64,000 nucleotides of DNA from JBEVJC01 sp040510375 (GCA_040510375.1 JBEVJC010000006.1:62001-126000), one strand, 5' to 3'. Shown: positions 35,527 to 45,408, numbered from the stretch's first letter. The notes: generated by a model not told the origin, from the letters alone. Made by a program: numbers and translations.

Positions 35527-35664
35527 ATGCGGATAACGCCGGTTGATTGTGTCTTGCAGTAAGGCAAAACTCCCGTGAAAAATTGTGGTTTTTTTATGCG
35601 GATAACGCCGTTTGATTGTGTCTTGCAGTAAGGCAAAACTCCCGTGAAAAATTGCGGTTTTTTT
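35527..35664. repeat. Tandem duplication, two 69-base units
   Basis: Units at 35527-35595 and 35596-35664 match at 67 of 69 positions. Each starts ATGCGGATAACGCCG and ends in a GCGG/GTGG plus T run that resembles the 3' arm of the msrA terminator directly before the array. The array fills most of the space between convergent msrA and the substrate-binding lipoprotein gene. Confidence 0.92.
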
Positions 35665-35683
35665 TGGGGATAGTAAGTTTGAC

Positions 35684-37321
35684 TTAATACTCCAGACTGG
35701 TATTCCGCAACTCCAGTAAGTTCAGTCCGTTGGGCCGGAAGCCGGTAACCCCGGGCTGCACCAGCCTGATTACCTTATCATACCAGACGGGGACAACGGG
35801 TGCATCTTCCATCATTACCTGGTCGGCCTGTTGGTATAACCGGTAGCGCAACGAATCATTTGTTTCGCGCAACGCGCGTTCGAACAGTTCATCAAACTGT
35901 GGGTTCTTATATCGTGTATAATTGGGTGGTGCGGGGTTTTTTGAATAAAAAACCGACAGGTAATTTTCTGCGTCCGGATAATCAGCAATCCAGGAACCCC
36001 GGAAAAACAGGGCGGTTGAGTTGGCGGTCATCTGGAGAAGGAGCGATTTCTGGACTGTCTCTACCTGCACCGGTATCCCTATCTCCCCAAGTTGTTTGGC
36101 AATGAAGTCACCCATATCAGCATAGATTGCAACAGTAGTCAATTTGATGGGTGGTAGTCCCGCCCCGTTGGGAAAACCCGCTTCCGCCAGCAAACGGCGG
36201 CTCATTGCCGGATCATAGTGATAACCCTTCACCATGGTTGAATCAAATGAGGGGAGTCCTGCCGGAACGAAACCCGACTCGGCCGCAGTGCCCAGCGAAT
36301 TCCTTAAATACAGGATCATCTTCCGCCGGTCAAATCCATAGTTGATAGCCTGCCGGATTTTACGGATTTTAAGTGGTGAATTTTTTACGAGTATATTATT
36401 TGTATCTACAAGGATGCCCAGGTATTCGGTATTCAGGTAGGGCCCCAGCTGAAGTACAATCTTGTTCTCCCATTCCTTTCTCAGTTCACCCTGTTTATTC
36501 AACACTTCATCTTTAAAGGAAGACTCGATCTCATTTATGAAGTCCAGTTTTCCCTGGCGGAACAACAGGAATTCCGTTGCCTTGCTGTCAAAAAAACTAA
36601 CCTTGATCCCTTTCAGGTATGGCAGGGACCTGCCCGTTTTATCAGTTTCGAAATAATGATCATTGCGACCCATCACCAGGGCCTGCCCCTCTTCCCAGGC
36701 AACAAAACGGAAGGGACCGGTCCCGACAGGGTGACGGCGGAAACCGACACCATATTTAATAACCGCTTCAGGTGCCACCACCGAACAGTATTGCATGGAA
36801 AGGATTCCCAGGACAGGATTGTAGGGATTGATCAGTCGCAGTACAAATGTGGTATCATCGATGGCGGTAAAGGGCCGGTCCTTTGCAACCTTATTATTAA
36901 AAATCCATGCGCCGGGGCTCGCCACCAGCGGGTCCTGGATGCGGTTGAGGCTATACACCACATCCGATGCCAGCATCCTGCGTCCCTTTCCACCGGCAAA
37001 ACAATCATCATCATGAAAAAAAACATCGTTACGAAGATGGAATGTATAAACAGTGCGGTCAGGTGATATATCCCAGGACCGTGCAAGGGACGGGACCAGG
37101 TGAAGGCTGTCGTCTGTCTGCACCAGTGTGTTGAATAACTGGTGCACCGGCCACATAACCGACTGGTTTTTTGCAAAAGCCGGATCAAGCGAAGCGATGC
37201 CCGTGATTTCATTATAGTGAAATACCCCGTTCTTCCCGTTGCTTACCTCATCACCACACGAGAGTATCCCCAATATTAAAATGATCATTCCCCATAAACA
37301 TCCGGTTGTTTTACCATTCAT
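35684..37321 (-). CDS. ABC transporter substrate-binding lipoprotein, peptide/nickel family (SBP_bac_5)
   Basis: A 545-residue extracytoplasmic solute-binding protein of the DppA/OppA family. Signal peptide with lipobox LSCG (Cys near 22); the family start GIASLDPAFAKN, LARSWDISPDRTVYTFHLRNDVFFHD and ASDVVYSLNRIQDP (~118-131) are typical. It probably binds oligopeptides. The permease and ATPase genes that usually accompany such proteins are not in the flanking regions, so it is an orphan here. It is divergent from the M1 peptidase; the pair could deal with peptides in the periplasm, an inference from position only. Confidence 0.9.
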   Translation of the reverse strand: MNGKTTGCLWGMIILILGILSCGDEVSNGKNGVFHYNEITGIASLDPAFAKNQSVMWPVHQLFNTLVQTDDSLHLVPSLARSWDISPDRTVYTFHLRNDVFFHDDDCFAGGKGRRMLASDVVYSLNRIQDPLVASPGAWIFNNKVAKDRPFTAIDDTTFVLRLINPYNPVLGILSMQYCSVVAPEAVIKYGVGFRRHPVGTGPFRFVAWEEGQALVMGRNDHYFETDKTGRSLPYLKGIKVSFFDSKATEFLLFRQGKLDFINEIESSFKDEVLNKQGELRKEWENKIVLQLGPYLNTEYLGILVDTNNILVKNSPLKIRKIRQAINYGFDRRKMILYLRNSLGTAAESGFVPAGLPSFDSTMVKGYHYDPAMSRRLLAEAGFPNGAGLPPIKLTTVAIYADMGDFIAKQLGEIGIPVQVETVQKSLLLQMTANSTALFFRGSWIADYPDAENYLSVFYSKNPAPPNYTRYKNPQFDELFERALRETNDSLRYRLYQQADQVMMEDAPVVPVWYDKVIRLVQPGVTGFRPNGLNLLELRNTSLEY

Positions 37322-37338
37322 ATTTTGAAACTATCCGC

Positions 37339-37346
37339 TAAATTTA
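37339..37346. promoter_or_regulatory. Palindromic -7-like box in a divergent intergenic region
   Basis: TAAATTTA reads the same on both strands and matches TAnnTTTG at seven of eight positions. It lies 18 bases from the SBP start on the minus side and 20 from the M1 peptidase TTG on the plus side, so one element could serve either gene. Confidence 0.35.
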
Positions 37347-37365
37347 CATCTCTAAAAATTGTGAA

Positions 37366-39024
37366 TTGAAATACTTCTTCCGTACAGCAATAGTGGTGGT
37401 TATTTTTCTTATAATCAGGAACCCGGTACAGGCGCAGGCTACAAGGCAGGATTCCTTACGCGGAAGCCTGAACAGTGAGCGCTCCTGGTGGGACGTGCAA
37501 TCCTACCAGCTGAATTTTTCCGTGGATATTCCCAATAAAACAATAAGTGGTACCAATACGATTATATACAAAATAAATGGTGCGGCCGGGACTGCCATGC
37601 AGATCGACCTGCAGCAGCCGATGGAGATCACCCGGATAACTTCGGTGGAACCCGTGCTGGAGCTGCCCTTCCGCAGGGAAGGGAATGTATACCATGTTGA
37701 CATGTCCAAACTAACCGGCAAGGCTAAGCCCAACCCCGCAGTAGTCGTGCATTTCAGGGGTAAACCCCGGGTGGCGGTGAACGCACCATGGGATGGGGGA
37801 TGGATTTTTACGAAAGATGAAAAAGGCCGCCCCTGGGTTACTGTGGCCTGCCAGGGCCTTGGTGCAAGTGTATGGTATCCCTGTAAAGATTACCAGGGGG
37901 ATGAACCGGACCAGGGTGCTTCACTCAGTATCAGCATCCCCGATACACTCGTTGCGGTGGCCAATGGCAAACAGGTATTGAAGCCCGTTAAGTCAAATGG
38001 TATGGTTACCTATAACTGGAAAGTAAAAAACCCCATTAACAACTATAATATTGTTCCGTATATCGGGAAATATGTTTCCTTCAGCGAAGAATTCAATGGC
38101 GAAAAAGGACAACTGCATTGCGAATTCTGGGTGCTTGATTATGACCTGCAAAAAGCTACTGCCCAGTTTGGGCGTGATGTAAAAAGAATGCTGACCTGTT
38201 TTGAAAACTGGTTTGGTCCCTATCCGTTTTACGAAGACAATTACAAATTGGTGGAGGCGCCGCATCTTGGTATGGAACACCAGAGCGCAGTGGCCTATGG
38301 TAATAAATTCAAAAACGGATACCTGGGTTCGGATATTTCCGGTTCGGGCTGGGGCAGGGACTGGGATTATATCATTGTGCATGAAAGCGGCCATGAATGG
38401 TTTGGAAACAATATCACCACCGCAGATATTGCCGATATGTGGGTGCACGAAGGATTCACCACCTACTCCGAAGTACTCTTTACCCAATGTATCCATGGAC
38501 TTAAGGCTGCCAATGAATATGCACAGGGTTTGCAAAAAAGTATAGCAAACAAGACCACTATTATCGGACAGTACGGGATCAACCAGGAAGGAAGCCAGGA
38601 CATGTATTATAAAGGCGCTAGTTTGATCCACATGATCCGGCAGCTGATTGATAATGATGAAAAATTCAGGGCCCTGCTCCGCGGACTCAATAAAGAATTT
38701 TATCACAGCGTGGTGACTTCCGCCCAGGTGGAAAAATATATCATTGATAAAACCGGACTGGACCTGTCGAAGCTTTTTGACCAATACCTCCGTACTACGA
38801 AGATCCCTGTGCTCGAATACAGGTTTGAAGGTTCAAAACTTTCGTTCCGCTGGACCAATATCATTGATGGTTTTTCCATGCCCTTGCGGATATCTGTCGG
38901 TTCGGAATCACAGTGGATCAGGCCTTCGGCCGAATGGCAGTCATTGAACCTGACCAGCGAAACAGGCGAACGGAAACTCCAGGCCGATCCAAACTTTTAT
39001 ATTACAACCAGGGAGGTTAACTGA
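37366..39024 (+). CDS. Secreted M1 family zinc aminopeptidase
   Basis: A 552-residue exported metallopeptidase. The TTG start at 37366 opens a signal peptide (hydrophobic ~7-20, VQAQA). The N-terminal beta domain (~35-220) is followed by the gluzincin motif HESGHEWFGNN (two His) and the third zinc ligand Glu in WVHEGFTTYSE 18 residues later. The GxMEN-like exopeptidase motif appears as LGMEHQSAVAYGN. It probably degrades peptides in the periplasm. The long C-terminal HEAT domain of larger M1 enzymes is absent. Confidence 0.92.
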   Translation: MKYFFRTAIVVVIFLIIRNPVQAQATRQDSLRGSLNSERSWWDVQSYQLNFSVDIPNKTISGTNTIIYKINGAAGTAMQIDLQQPMEITRITSVEPVLELPFRREGNVYHVDMSKLTGKAKPNPAVVVHFRGKPRVAVNAPWDGGWIFTKDEKGRPWVTVACQGLGASVWYPCKDYQGDEPDQGASLSISIPDTLVAVANGKQVLKPVKSNGMVTYNWKVKNPINNYNIVPYIGKYVSFSEEFNGEKGQLHCEFWVLDYDLQKATAQFGRDVKRMLTCFENWFGPYPFYEDNYKLVEAPHLGMEHQSAVAYGNKFKNGYLGSDISGSGWGRDWDYIIVHESGHEWFGNNITTADIADMWVHEGFTTYSEVLFTQCIHGLKAANEYAQGLQKSIANKTTIIGQYGINQEGSQDMYYKGASLIHMIRQLIDNDEKFRALLRGLNKEFYHSVVTSAQVEKYIIDKTGLDLSKLFDQYLRTTKIPVLEYRFEGSKLSFRWTNIIDGFSMPLRISVGSESQWIRPSAEWQSLNLTSETGERKLQADPNFYITTREVN

Positions 39025-39062
39025 GCCCGGCCTGTTTGCTGATTGACCATTATCTTTAACGC

Positions 39063-40565
39063 ATGAGTATCAGGCGGCAGAGTATCATTTCATCGCTGGT
39101 TATTTATACAGGTTTTGCCGTAGGGCTGGTCAATACCTATTTTTTTACCAAACATTTTGAGACCACCGAATATGGCCTCACCGGTATCTTCATAGCTGTT
39201 GCTACCATGATGCTGGCCTTTGCCAACCTGGCAATGCCCACCTATATCTGGAAATTCTATCATTATTATGATGATTTCCTGCCACCCCGCAAGAACGATA
39301 TGATCACCTGGGCACTCGTGGTGAGTACAATTGGTTTTATCCTGGTGCTGATCGTGGGATGGATTTTAAAGGATCTCGTGATCCGGAAATTCGGTGCAAA
39401 ATCCCCTGAACTGCTTTCCTATTATTACTGGATCTTCCCGATGGGACTGGGACTCACCATTTTTGCAGTACTTGAAGCATACGCGTGGAACCTGGGTAAA
39501 CCTGTCCTGACCAATTTCCTTAAAGAAATCCAGTGGCGTTTACTGGTGACCGTACTCATCGTTTTATTCATGGTTGGGATCATCCCCAACTTTGATCTTT
39601 TTATAAAACTCTATGCATTCACCCACCTGGGTATTGCAGTTACACTTTTTTTCATTCTCTGGTCAAAGGGCAGGATCCACCTCACCTTCCATGTAAGTAA
39701 AGTATCCCGCAGGTATTTCCGCAAAATCGCCACCCTTTGTTCATTCGTGTATGCCAGCACCATCATTTTCACCCTGTCGCAGGTATTTGATACTATTGTA
39801 ATTGCTGCATATGGCGGGGTCGACAAAGCGGGCATTTTTACACTTGCCACCCTTATGACAAGTGTGATCCATGCTCCGCAACGCGGTGTGGTAGCAGCCG
39901 CAGTCCCCCATTTGTCGCGCGCCTGGAAAGAAAAGAATATTGAATTGATCCAGAAGATCTATCAGCGATCGTCAATCAACCTGCTGATTTTTGCATCAGG
40001 GATATTTGTATTGATTGCGTTGAATTATAATGAAGCCATCCTGACCCTGAAGCTCAAACCGGATTACCTGCTTGGATTCAGTGCATTTATTTTACTGGGC
40101 ATTACAAGGGTAATCGACCTGGGAACGGGTGTCAATTCAGAGATCATTGCCACTTCCAATTTCTGGCGCTTCCAGCTGATCAGTGGAGTTGTGTTACTAT
40201 TGCTGATGATCCCGCTTACGATCTTCCTCACCAGGACCTACAATATCCTTGGACCTGCAATTGCCAATTTTATTGCCATCACCGTTTACAACAGTATGCG
40301 TATCATTTTCCTTTACAGGAAATACCAGTTATTCCCCTTCACCATCCGGTCTTTATATGCCTTGTTGACCGCCCTCGGATGCTGGGTGGTTTGTTATTTT
40401 ATTTTTATGGATGTACATGGATGGCTAGGTATCATCGGGCGATGCACCTTGTTTGTGCTCCTGTATGCCGGACTGAATGCATGGTTCAGGCTTTCGCCGG
40501 ATATCCATCCCGTCGTAAACACGATGTTGCAGAAAACAGGGTTGCGAAAAAAATCAGGATCCTGA
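39063..40565 (+). CDS. Oligosaccharide flippase (MATE/MOP superfamily Wzx-like)
   Basis: A 500-residue integral membrane protein with about 12-14 hydrophobic helices and the N-terminal block SIISSLVIYTGFAVGLVNTYFFTKHF typical of polysaccharide biosynthesis exporters in Bacteroidota. It probably flips lipid-linked saccharides across the inner membrane. No glycosyltransferase is adjacent, so the substrate is unknown. It ends overlapping the convergent NlpC gene by 12 bases. Confidence 0.88.
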   Translation: MSIRRQSIISSLVIYTGFAVGLVNTYFFTKHFETTEYGLTGIFIAVATMMLAFANLAMPTYIWKFYHYYDDFLPPRKNDMITWALVVSTIGFILVLIVGWILKDLVIRKFGAKSPELLSYYYWIFPMGLGLTIFAVLEAYAWNLGKPVLTNFLKEIQWRLLVTVLIVLFMVGIIPNFDLFIKLYAFTHLGIAVTLFFILWSKGRIHLTFHVSKVSRRYFRKIATLCSFVYASTIIFTLSQVFDTIVIAAYGGVDKAGIFTLATLMTSVIHAPQRGVVAAAVPHLSRAWKEKNIELIQKIYQRSSINLLIFASGIFVLIALNYNEAILTLKLKPDYLLGFSAFILLGITRVIDLGTGVNSEIIATSNFWRFQLISGVVLLLLMIPLTIFLTRTYNILGPAIANFIAITVYNSMRIIFLYRKYQLFPFTIRSLYALLTALGCWVVCYFIFMDVHGWLGIIGRCTLFVLLYAGLNAWFRLSPDIHPVVNTMLQKTGLRKKSGS

Positions 40566-41288
40566 TTTAAGTGTTGACTTTATCCGGCCTGCGCCAATAA
40601 AACGTTTGAGGTAATAAGGATCAAACATATCACTCACCGTTACGCCCTGCGATGAAGATGCGTGGGCAAACTTGTTATTCCGCAGGTAAATACCAACATG
40701 GGAAATGCCGCCGGTGGTATTGAAAAACACCAGGTCACCTTCTTTTAATTCGGTGGATGAGATTTTGTCGCAGTCACGGTACTGTTCACGGGCAGTGCGG
40801 GGTAAGGCTAGCGCATAGGCAGAAAGGCAGACCGTTTGCACAAAGGCTGAACAATCGATACCTGTTTTGGTGGTGCCGCCCATGCGGTAACGGGTGCCAT
40901 ACCATTCGTCGATTTCTTCCAGCAGTTTTGTGTCAACCAATTCCTCCACTTCGGTGTTTAATAATACGGCATACTTGAACTGGAGCGGGGAAGCTTTCTC
41001 CACATTCGATGAACGGTTCATGTACAGGCTGATATCTGAATTCGATTCAGCGGGACCGGAAGACTTTGAATTGCGGCTGGCTTTTGAAGTCACCGATCCT
41101 TCGGGTGCGACTGAAATATCATCGAGAAAACGGAGGTCTTTACTGCCTGTTTCCTTTTTGGTGGTGTAAGTCTCGGTAACAGCCCTGCGGGATGGATTGG
41201 AATTCGCCGATGTATTACTCATTTTTACTGCTGAACAACTTGCCAGAAGTATAATCAGCGACAGGGCTGGAAGGAAGTTTTTAATCAT
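40554..41288 (-). CDS. NlpC/P60 (C40) peptidase lipoprotein
   Basis: A 244-residue predicted gamma-D-glutamyl-meso-diaminopimelate endopeptidase acting on peptidoglycan. Start at 41288 (MIKNFLPALSL) gives a signal peptide with lipobox LLASC. Residues ~20-100 are Ser/Asn-rich and disordered. The NlpC/P60 domain has the catalytic Cys in GIDCSAFVQTV (~147), His in GGISHVGIYL (~198) and NNKFAHASS. A longer frame to 41327 is not preferred because it would bury the signal. Confidence 0.92.
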   Translation of the reverse strand: MIKNFLPALSLIILLASCSAVKMSNTSANSNPSRRAVTETYTTKKETGSKDLRFLDDISVAPEGSVTSKASRNSKSSGPAESNSDISLYMNRSSNVEKASPLQFKYAVLLNTEVEELVDTKLLEEIDEWYGTRYRMGGTTKTGIDCSAFVQTVCLSAYALALPRTAREQYRDCDKISSTELKEGDLVFFNTTGGISHVGIYLRNNKFAHASSSQGVTVSDMFDPYYLKRFIGAGRIKSTLKSGS

Positions 41289-41530
41289 CAAAGCCGTTTT
41301 TAGGTTTTTCCGGTTACTACCGTGCAAAATATCAGGATAAGTTTGTTTTCGGCGATCGGCTTTTAAAACGAAATTTGTCTATTCAAATTGCCCGGTCGCA
41401 GATAGTGGACAGTTAGTTAGGGGCCGTCAATATAGGAATTAATCCTTATCCTGATCCTGTTTTAGCCATAGTTAACGAAAGCTTCATATGTACAACATTG
41501 ATTTTCATTGATCCGATTTTCAAAAATAAT

Positions 41531-41557
41531 ATCCGTTTCCGCAATTGCGGTCCGGAT
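41531..41557. promoter_or_regulatory. Nested inverted repeat upstream of dnaE
   Basis: The perfect palindrome CCGCAATTGCGG (41539-41550) is enclosed by ATCCG (41531-41535) and CGGAT (41553-41557). The element ends 11 bases before the dnaE ATG and could be an operator or a leader hairpin. The rest of 41289-41568 shows no gene and no full TAnnTTTG box on the plus strand. Confidence 0.4.
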
Positions 41558-41568
41558 CCCGAACCATT

Positions 41569-44500
41569 ATGAAATTTTCACACCTTCACGTTCATACCCA
41601 ATTTTCGTTACTGGACGGAGCCGCATCCATCCAGAATCTCTATAAAAAAGCCATCGCCGATGGAATGCCTGCACTTGCCATAAGTGATCATGGTAATATG
41701 TTTGGTGCCTTTGAATTTGTGGCAGAAGCCTATAAACACAAAAATGCCGATGGCACCCTGAAGGTTAAACCTGTAGTTGGTTGCGAGTTCTACATCACGG
41801 CCAACCGCCACCAGAAAACCTTTACCAAGGAATTAAAGGATTCCCGGCAGCACCAGATTCTCCTTGCCAAAAACGAACAGGGATATAAGAACCTGGTCAA
41901 ACTGACTTCACTTGGATATATCGAGGGACTGTACAGCAAGTATCCCCGGATCGATAAGGAATTGATCCTGAAATATCACGAAGGATTGATCGCCACAACC
42001 TGCTGTCTCGGTGCATCCGTACCCCAGGCCATCTTAAAAAAAGGCGAAGCGGAAGGGGAAAATGAGTTTAAATGGTGGCTGAATATTTTCCAGGACGATT
42101 TTTACGTAGAGCTGCAACGTCACGGGATGCCCGAACAGGACCGGGTAAACCTGGTGCTGATCAGGCTTGCCAAAAAATACAATGTCCGGATTATTGCCAG
42201 CAATGATTCGCACTATGTGGACCAGAGCGATTTTAATGCACATGATATCCTGCTTTGCATCAATACGGGTGAAAAGATCACCACTCCTGCACTGCGCGAT
42301 TTTTCTGATGATGATATCAATGTTAAGGATAAACGTTTCGCATTTCCGAACGACCAGTTTTATTTTAAAACAACGGAGGAAATGACGAAGGTCTTCCACG
42401 ACCTTCCCGAAGCCATTGACAACACCAATGAGATCGTTGGTAAAATTGATTTGCTGAACCTCAAACGTGAAATCCTCCTTCCATTTTTCCAGGTCCCCAA
42501 AAATTTTACTTCGCAGGATGAGTACCTGGAACACCTGACCTGGGAGGGAGCCAAAAAAAGGTATTCCGAAATCACACCCGAGATAGATGAACGCCTCCGG
42601 TTTGAACTGTTCACCATCCGCACCATGGGTTTTGCCGGATACTTCCTGATTGTATCCGACTTTATCAAAGCAGGCCGCGATATCGGTGTATTTATCGGAC
42701 CGGGCCGTGGATCCGCTGCCGGATCGGTGGTGGCTTACTGCACGGGTATCACCAATATCGACCCCATAAAATACAATCTCCTGTTTGAGAGGTTCCTTAA
42801 CCCCGACCGTAAGTCGATGCCCGATATCGATACGGACTTCGATGATGAAGGCCGCCAAAAAGTGATCGACTACGTGGTAGACAAATATGGTAAGAACCAG
42901 GTTGCCCAGATCATTACCTATGGTACCATGGCAGCGAAGATGAGTATCAAGGATGTGGCACGCGTAATGGACCTGCCCCTGGCCGAATCAAATATCCTGG
43001 CAAAGATGGTTCCCGACAGACCGGGTATTGAATTACGCCGGGTACTTCATGCACCCATGCGGACAAAGGACGGTGAGAAATCGCTGGAAGAAAAAGATGG
43101 ATTGGGTGCAGACGACCTGGAGAGCGTTAAGAAAATCAGGGAAGTTTATAAACAGGAAACCACCCTTGCAGGAAGGGTACTGCATGAAGCTGAGCGTCTG
43201 GAAGGATCGGTCCGGAATACCGGAATCCATGCGGCCGGGATCATCATTGCCCCCTGCGACCTGACCGACCTGATCCCCGTATCCATCGCCAAAGATTCTC
43301 CTTTATGGATCACCCAGATCGAAGGGAATGTTATCGAGGAAGCAGGTGTTATCAAGATGGATTTCCTGGGTCTGAAAACCCTTACCATTATCAAAAATGC
43401 ATTAAGGCTGATCAAACAAAACCATGGTGTCAGCATCAATATTGATGAGATCCCACTGGATGATGAAAAGACTTTTGAATTATACCAGCAGGCTGCAACA
43501 ATCGGTACATTCCAGTTTGAAAGTCCCGGTATGCAGAAGTACCTGCGCGAACTGAAGCCCGATAAATTTGGCGACCTCATTGCCATGAACGCCTTGTACC
43601 GTCCGGGTCCAATTGCATATATCCCCAACTATATCGACCGCAAGCACGGAAAGGAGGCAATCACCTATGATCTTCCCGAAATGGCCGAGTACCTGGAAGA
43701 AACATACGGTATTACCGTTTACCAGGAACAGGTGATGTTGCTGGCGCAGAAGCTGGCCGGTTTCAGTAAGGGTGATGCCGACGTACTGCGAAAGGCAATG
43801 GGTAAAAAGCAGAAGTCTGTCCTGGATAAAATGAAATCCCAGTTTATCACCGGTGCCACAGCTAAAGGCCTGGCGGCGGATAAACTGGAAAAAATCTGGA
43901 CCGACTGGGAAGCCTTCGCCCAGTATGCATTTAATAAAAGTCATTCCACCTGCTACGCCTATGTGGCCTACCAGACAGCCTATCTTAAAGCCCATTATCC
44001 GGGTGAGTATATGTCGGCTGTGTTAAACAATGCCGGCTCCATTGATAAGGTCACTTTCTTTATGGAAGAATGCAAACGGATGGGCATAAAAGTGCTGGGA
44101 CCAGATATCAACGAATCACTTGCGGGTTTCGCTGTTAATAAATCCGGTGAAATCCGTTTCGGGATGGGACAACTGAAAGGAGTTGGTGAAGCAGCTGTAG
44201 AAAATATTATAGCTGAACGGGAAAAAGGAAAGTATTTCTCCAGCATTTTTGATTTCATCAAACGTGTTTCCAATAAAAATGTAAACCGGAAAACATTGGA
44301 GAACCTGGCGTATGCCGGGGCTTTCGATTGTTTCACCGACCTGAATCGCGCGCAATATTTCCATATCCCAACCGGGGAAACGGCAACCGGTCTGGAACGA
44401 ATCATTAAATACGGTCAGGTAACAGCGGTACAGAATGCAGCAGGATCACATACTTTGTTTGGCGATCTGCAGGTTGGAATGGAGATCCCCACACCCCGCA

Positions 44501-45192
44501 TCCCTGAGTGCCAGCCCTGGTCGCTGACCGAACAACTCAATTTCGAAAAGGACGTTACCGGAATGTTCCTCAGTGGCCATCCACTCGATCATTACCGTTT
44601 TGAAATGAAACATTATGGCGTCACTTCCATAGCAGACTTTAATGAGTTCCGCGATACGATGAAGATGCAATCCAACCAGGGCCGGATGTTCCGCCTGATC
44701 GCCCTGATCACTATTGCCGATCACAGGAGTGCGCAGAATGGAAATAAGTATGGACGTTTTACCCTGGAAGATTACAGCGGTAAAACCGAGATCTCCATTT
44801 TCCGGGAGGAGTACCTTCGTTTATCACCATTACTTACCCTGGGTACCGCCGTGTTTGTTACCGGCCAGTTCAGGCCAAGATATAATAAGGAAGAATTTGA
44901 GTTTAAGATGCAGACGGTATCACTCGCTGAAACACTGAAAAAAACATTGACCAAACAAATCAATATCGATATCCACCCCGAAAAGCTTACCAGGGAGATG
45001 ATCGATTTCGTTGAGAAGAATATGCGGATGAACAGGGGCGGTCAGACAGCCCTGCGGTTTTCCCTGACCGAACCAAGGGAAAGAATCCGGATTAACCTGA
45101 CCACCGGTACAAACAGTTTTGAAATGAACGATGAATTTATCGAATTCCTCGAGGAACAAACCGAAATGGATGTGCAGGTGTTATTGACTTAA
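41569..45192 (+). CDS. dnaE: DNA polymerase III subunit alpha
   Basis: Replicative polymerase of 1207 residues from the ATG at 41569 (MKFSHLHVHTQFSLLDG). The N-terminal PHP domain keeps metal-binding motifs HLHVHTQFSLLDGA, ISDHGNMFGAFEF, GCEFYI and SNDSHYVD, suggesting an intact PHP site. The polymerase palm has GPGRGSAAGSVVAYC and PDIDTDFDDEGR with the catalytic Asp residues; the tandem HhH region (~850) and a C-terminal OB fold (~1010-1090, GRFTLEDYSGKTEISIF) follow. It is the DnaE1 type. It is a single-gene unit. Confidence 0.97.
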   Translation: MKFSHLHVHTQFSLLDGAASIQNLYKKAIADGMPALAISDHGNMFGAFEFVAEAYKHKNADGTLKVKPVVGCEFYITANRHQKTFTKELKDSRQHQILLAKNEQGYKNLVKLTSLGYIEGLYSKYPRIDKELILKYHEGLIATTCCLGASVPQAILKKGEAEGENEFKWWLNIFQDDFYVELQRHGMPEQDRVNLVLIRLAKKYNVRIIASNDSHYVDQSDFNAHDILLCINTGEKITTPALRDFSDDDINVKDKRFAFPNDQFYFKTTEEMTKVFHDLPEAIDNTNEIVGKIDLLNLKREILLPFFQVPKNFTSQDEYLEHLTWEGAKKRYSEITPEIDERLRFELFTIRTMGFAGYFLIVSDFIKAGRDIGVFIGPGRGSAAGSVVAYCTGITNIDPIKYNLLFERFLNPDRKSMPDIDTDFDDEGRQKVIDYVVDKYGKNQVAQIITYGTMAAKMSIKDVARVMDLPLAESNILAKMVPDRPGIELRRVLHAPMRTKDGEKSLEEKDGLGADDLESVKKIREVYKQETTLAGRVLHEAERLEGSVRNTGIHAAGIIIAPCDLTDLIPVSIAKDSPLWITQIEGNVIEEAGVIKMDFLGLKTLTIIKNALRLIKQNHGVSINIDEIPLDDEKTFELYQQAATIGTFQFESPGMQKYLRELKPDKFGDLIAMNALYRPGPIAYIPNYIDRKHGKEAITYDLPEMAEYLEETYGITVYQEQVMLLAQKLAGFSKGDADVLRKAMGKKQKSVLDKMKSQFITGATAKGLAADKLEKIWTDWEAFAQYAFNKSHSTCYAYVAYQTAYLKAHYPGEYMSAVLNNAGSIDKVTFFMEECKRMGIKVLGPDINESLAGFAVNKSGEIRFGMGQLKGVGEAAVENIIAEREKGKYFSSIFDFIKRVSNKNVNRKTLENLAYAGAFDCFTDLNRAQYFHIPTGETATGLERIIKYGQVTAVQNAAGSHTLFGDLQVGMEIPTPRIPECQPWSLTEQLNFEKDVTGMFLSGHPLDHYRFEMKHYGVTSIADFNEFRDTMKMQSNQGRMFRLIALITIADHRSAQNGNKYGRFTLEDYSGKTEISIFREEYLRLSPLLTLGTAVFVTGQFRPRYNKEEFEFKMQTVSLAETLKKTLTKQINIDIHPEKLTREMIDFVEKNMRMNRGGQTALRFSLTEPRERIRINLTTGTNSFEMNDEFIEFLEEQTEMDVQVLLT

Positions 45193-45408
45193 CCGCAGCG
45201 GCAGGATAGTTTGGTTAAAGAAAAGCAAAGGGAAGTAACGGGGAAAAACTGCCAGCCGGTCGGTAAAACATGTTTATTAATTTTGGAATTAACCAGTTGA
45301 ACGATAACAGATTGCAGGAAATGAATTAAAGACAGCGGAATTTATCAACCAAAGCTGCCAATTTTTACACAACTTTCTGCCATTCATACCTGTTATCGAT
45401 AACGGTCT

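Noticed and set aside
35527..35664. Tandem repeat considered as a CRISPR array
   Set aside because: Only two 69-base units with no unique spacers between them and no cas genes.
37993..38784. Open frame of 263 codons antisense to the M1 peptidase
   Set aside because: It covers the HESGH zinc motif region on the opposite strand and encodes nothing recognisable; a coding shadow.
41289..41568. Intergenic region searched for tRNA or small RNA
   Set aside because: No cloverleaf, T-loop-like sequence or strong terminator found; only the palindrome near dnaE stands out.
42034..42858. Long open frame antisense to dnaE (274 codons, minus)
   Set aside because: It lies wholly within dnaE, whose frame encodes recognised polymerase motifs; the antisense translation shows no domain or plausible start context.
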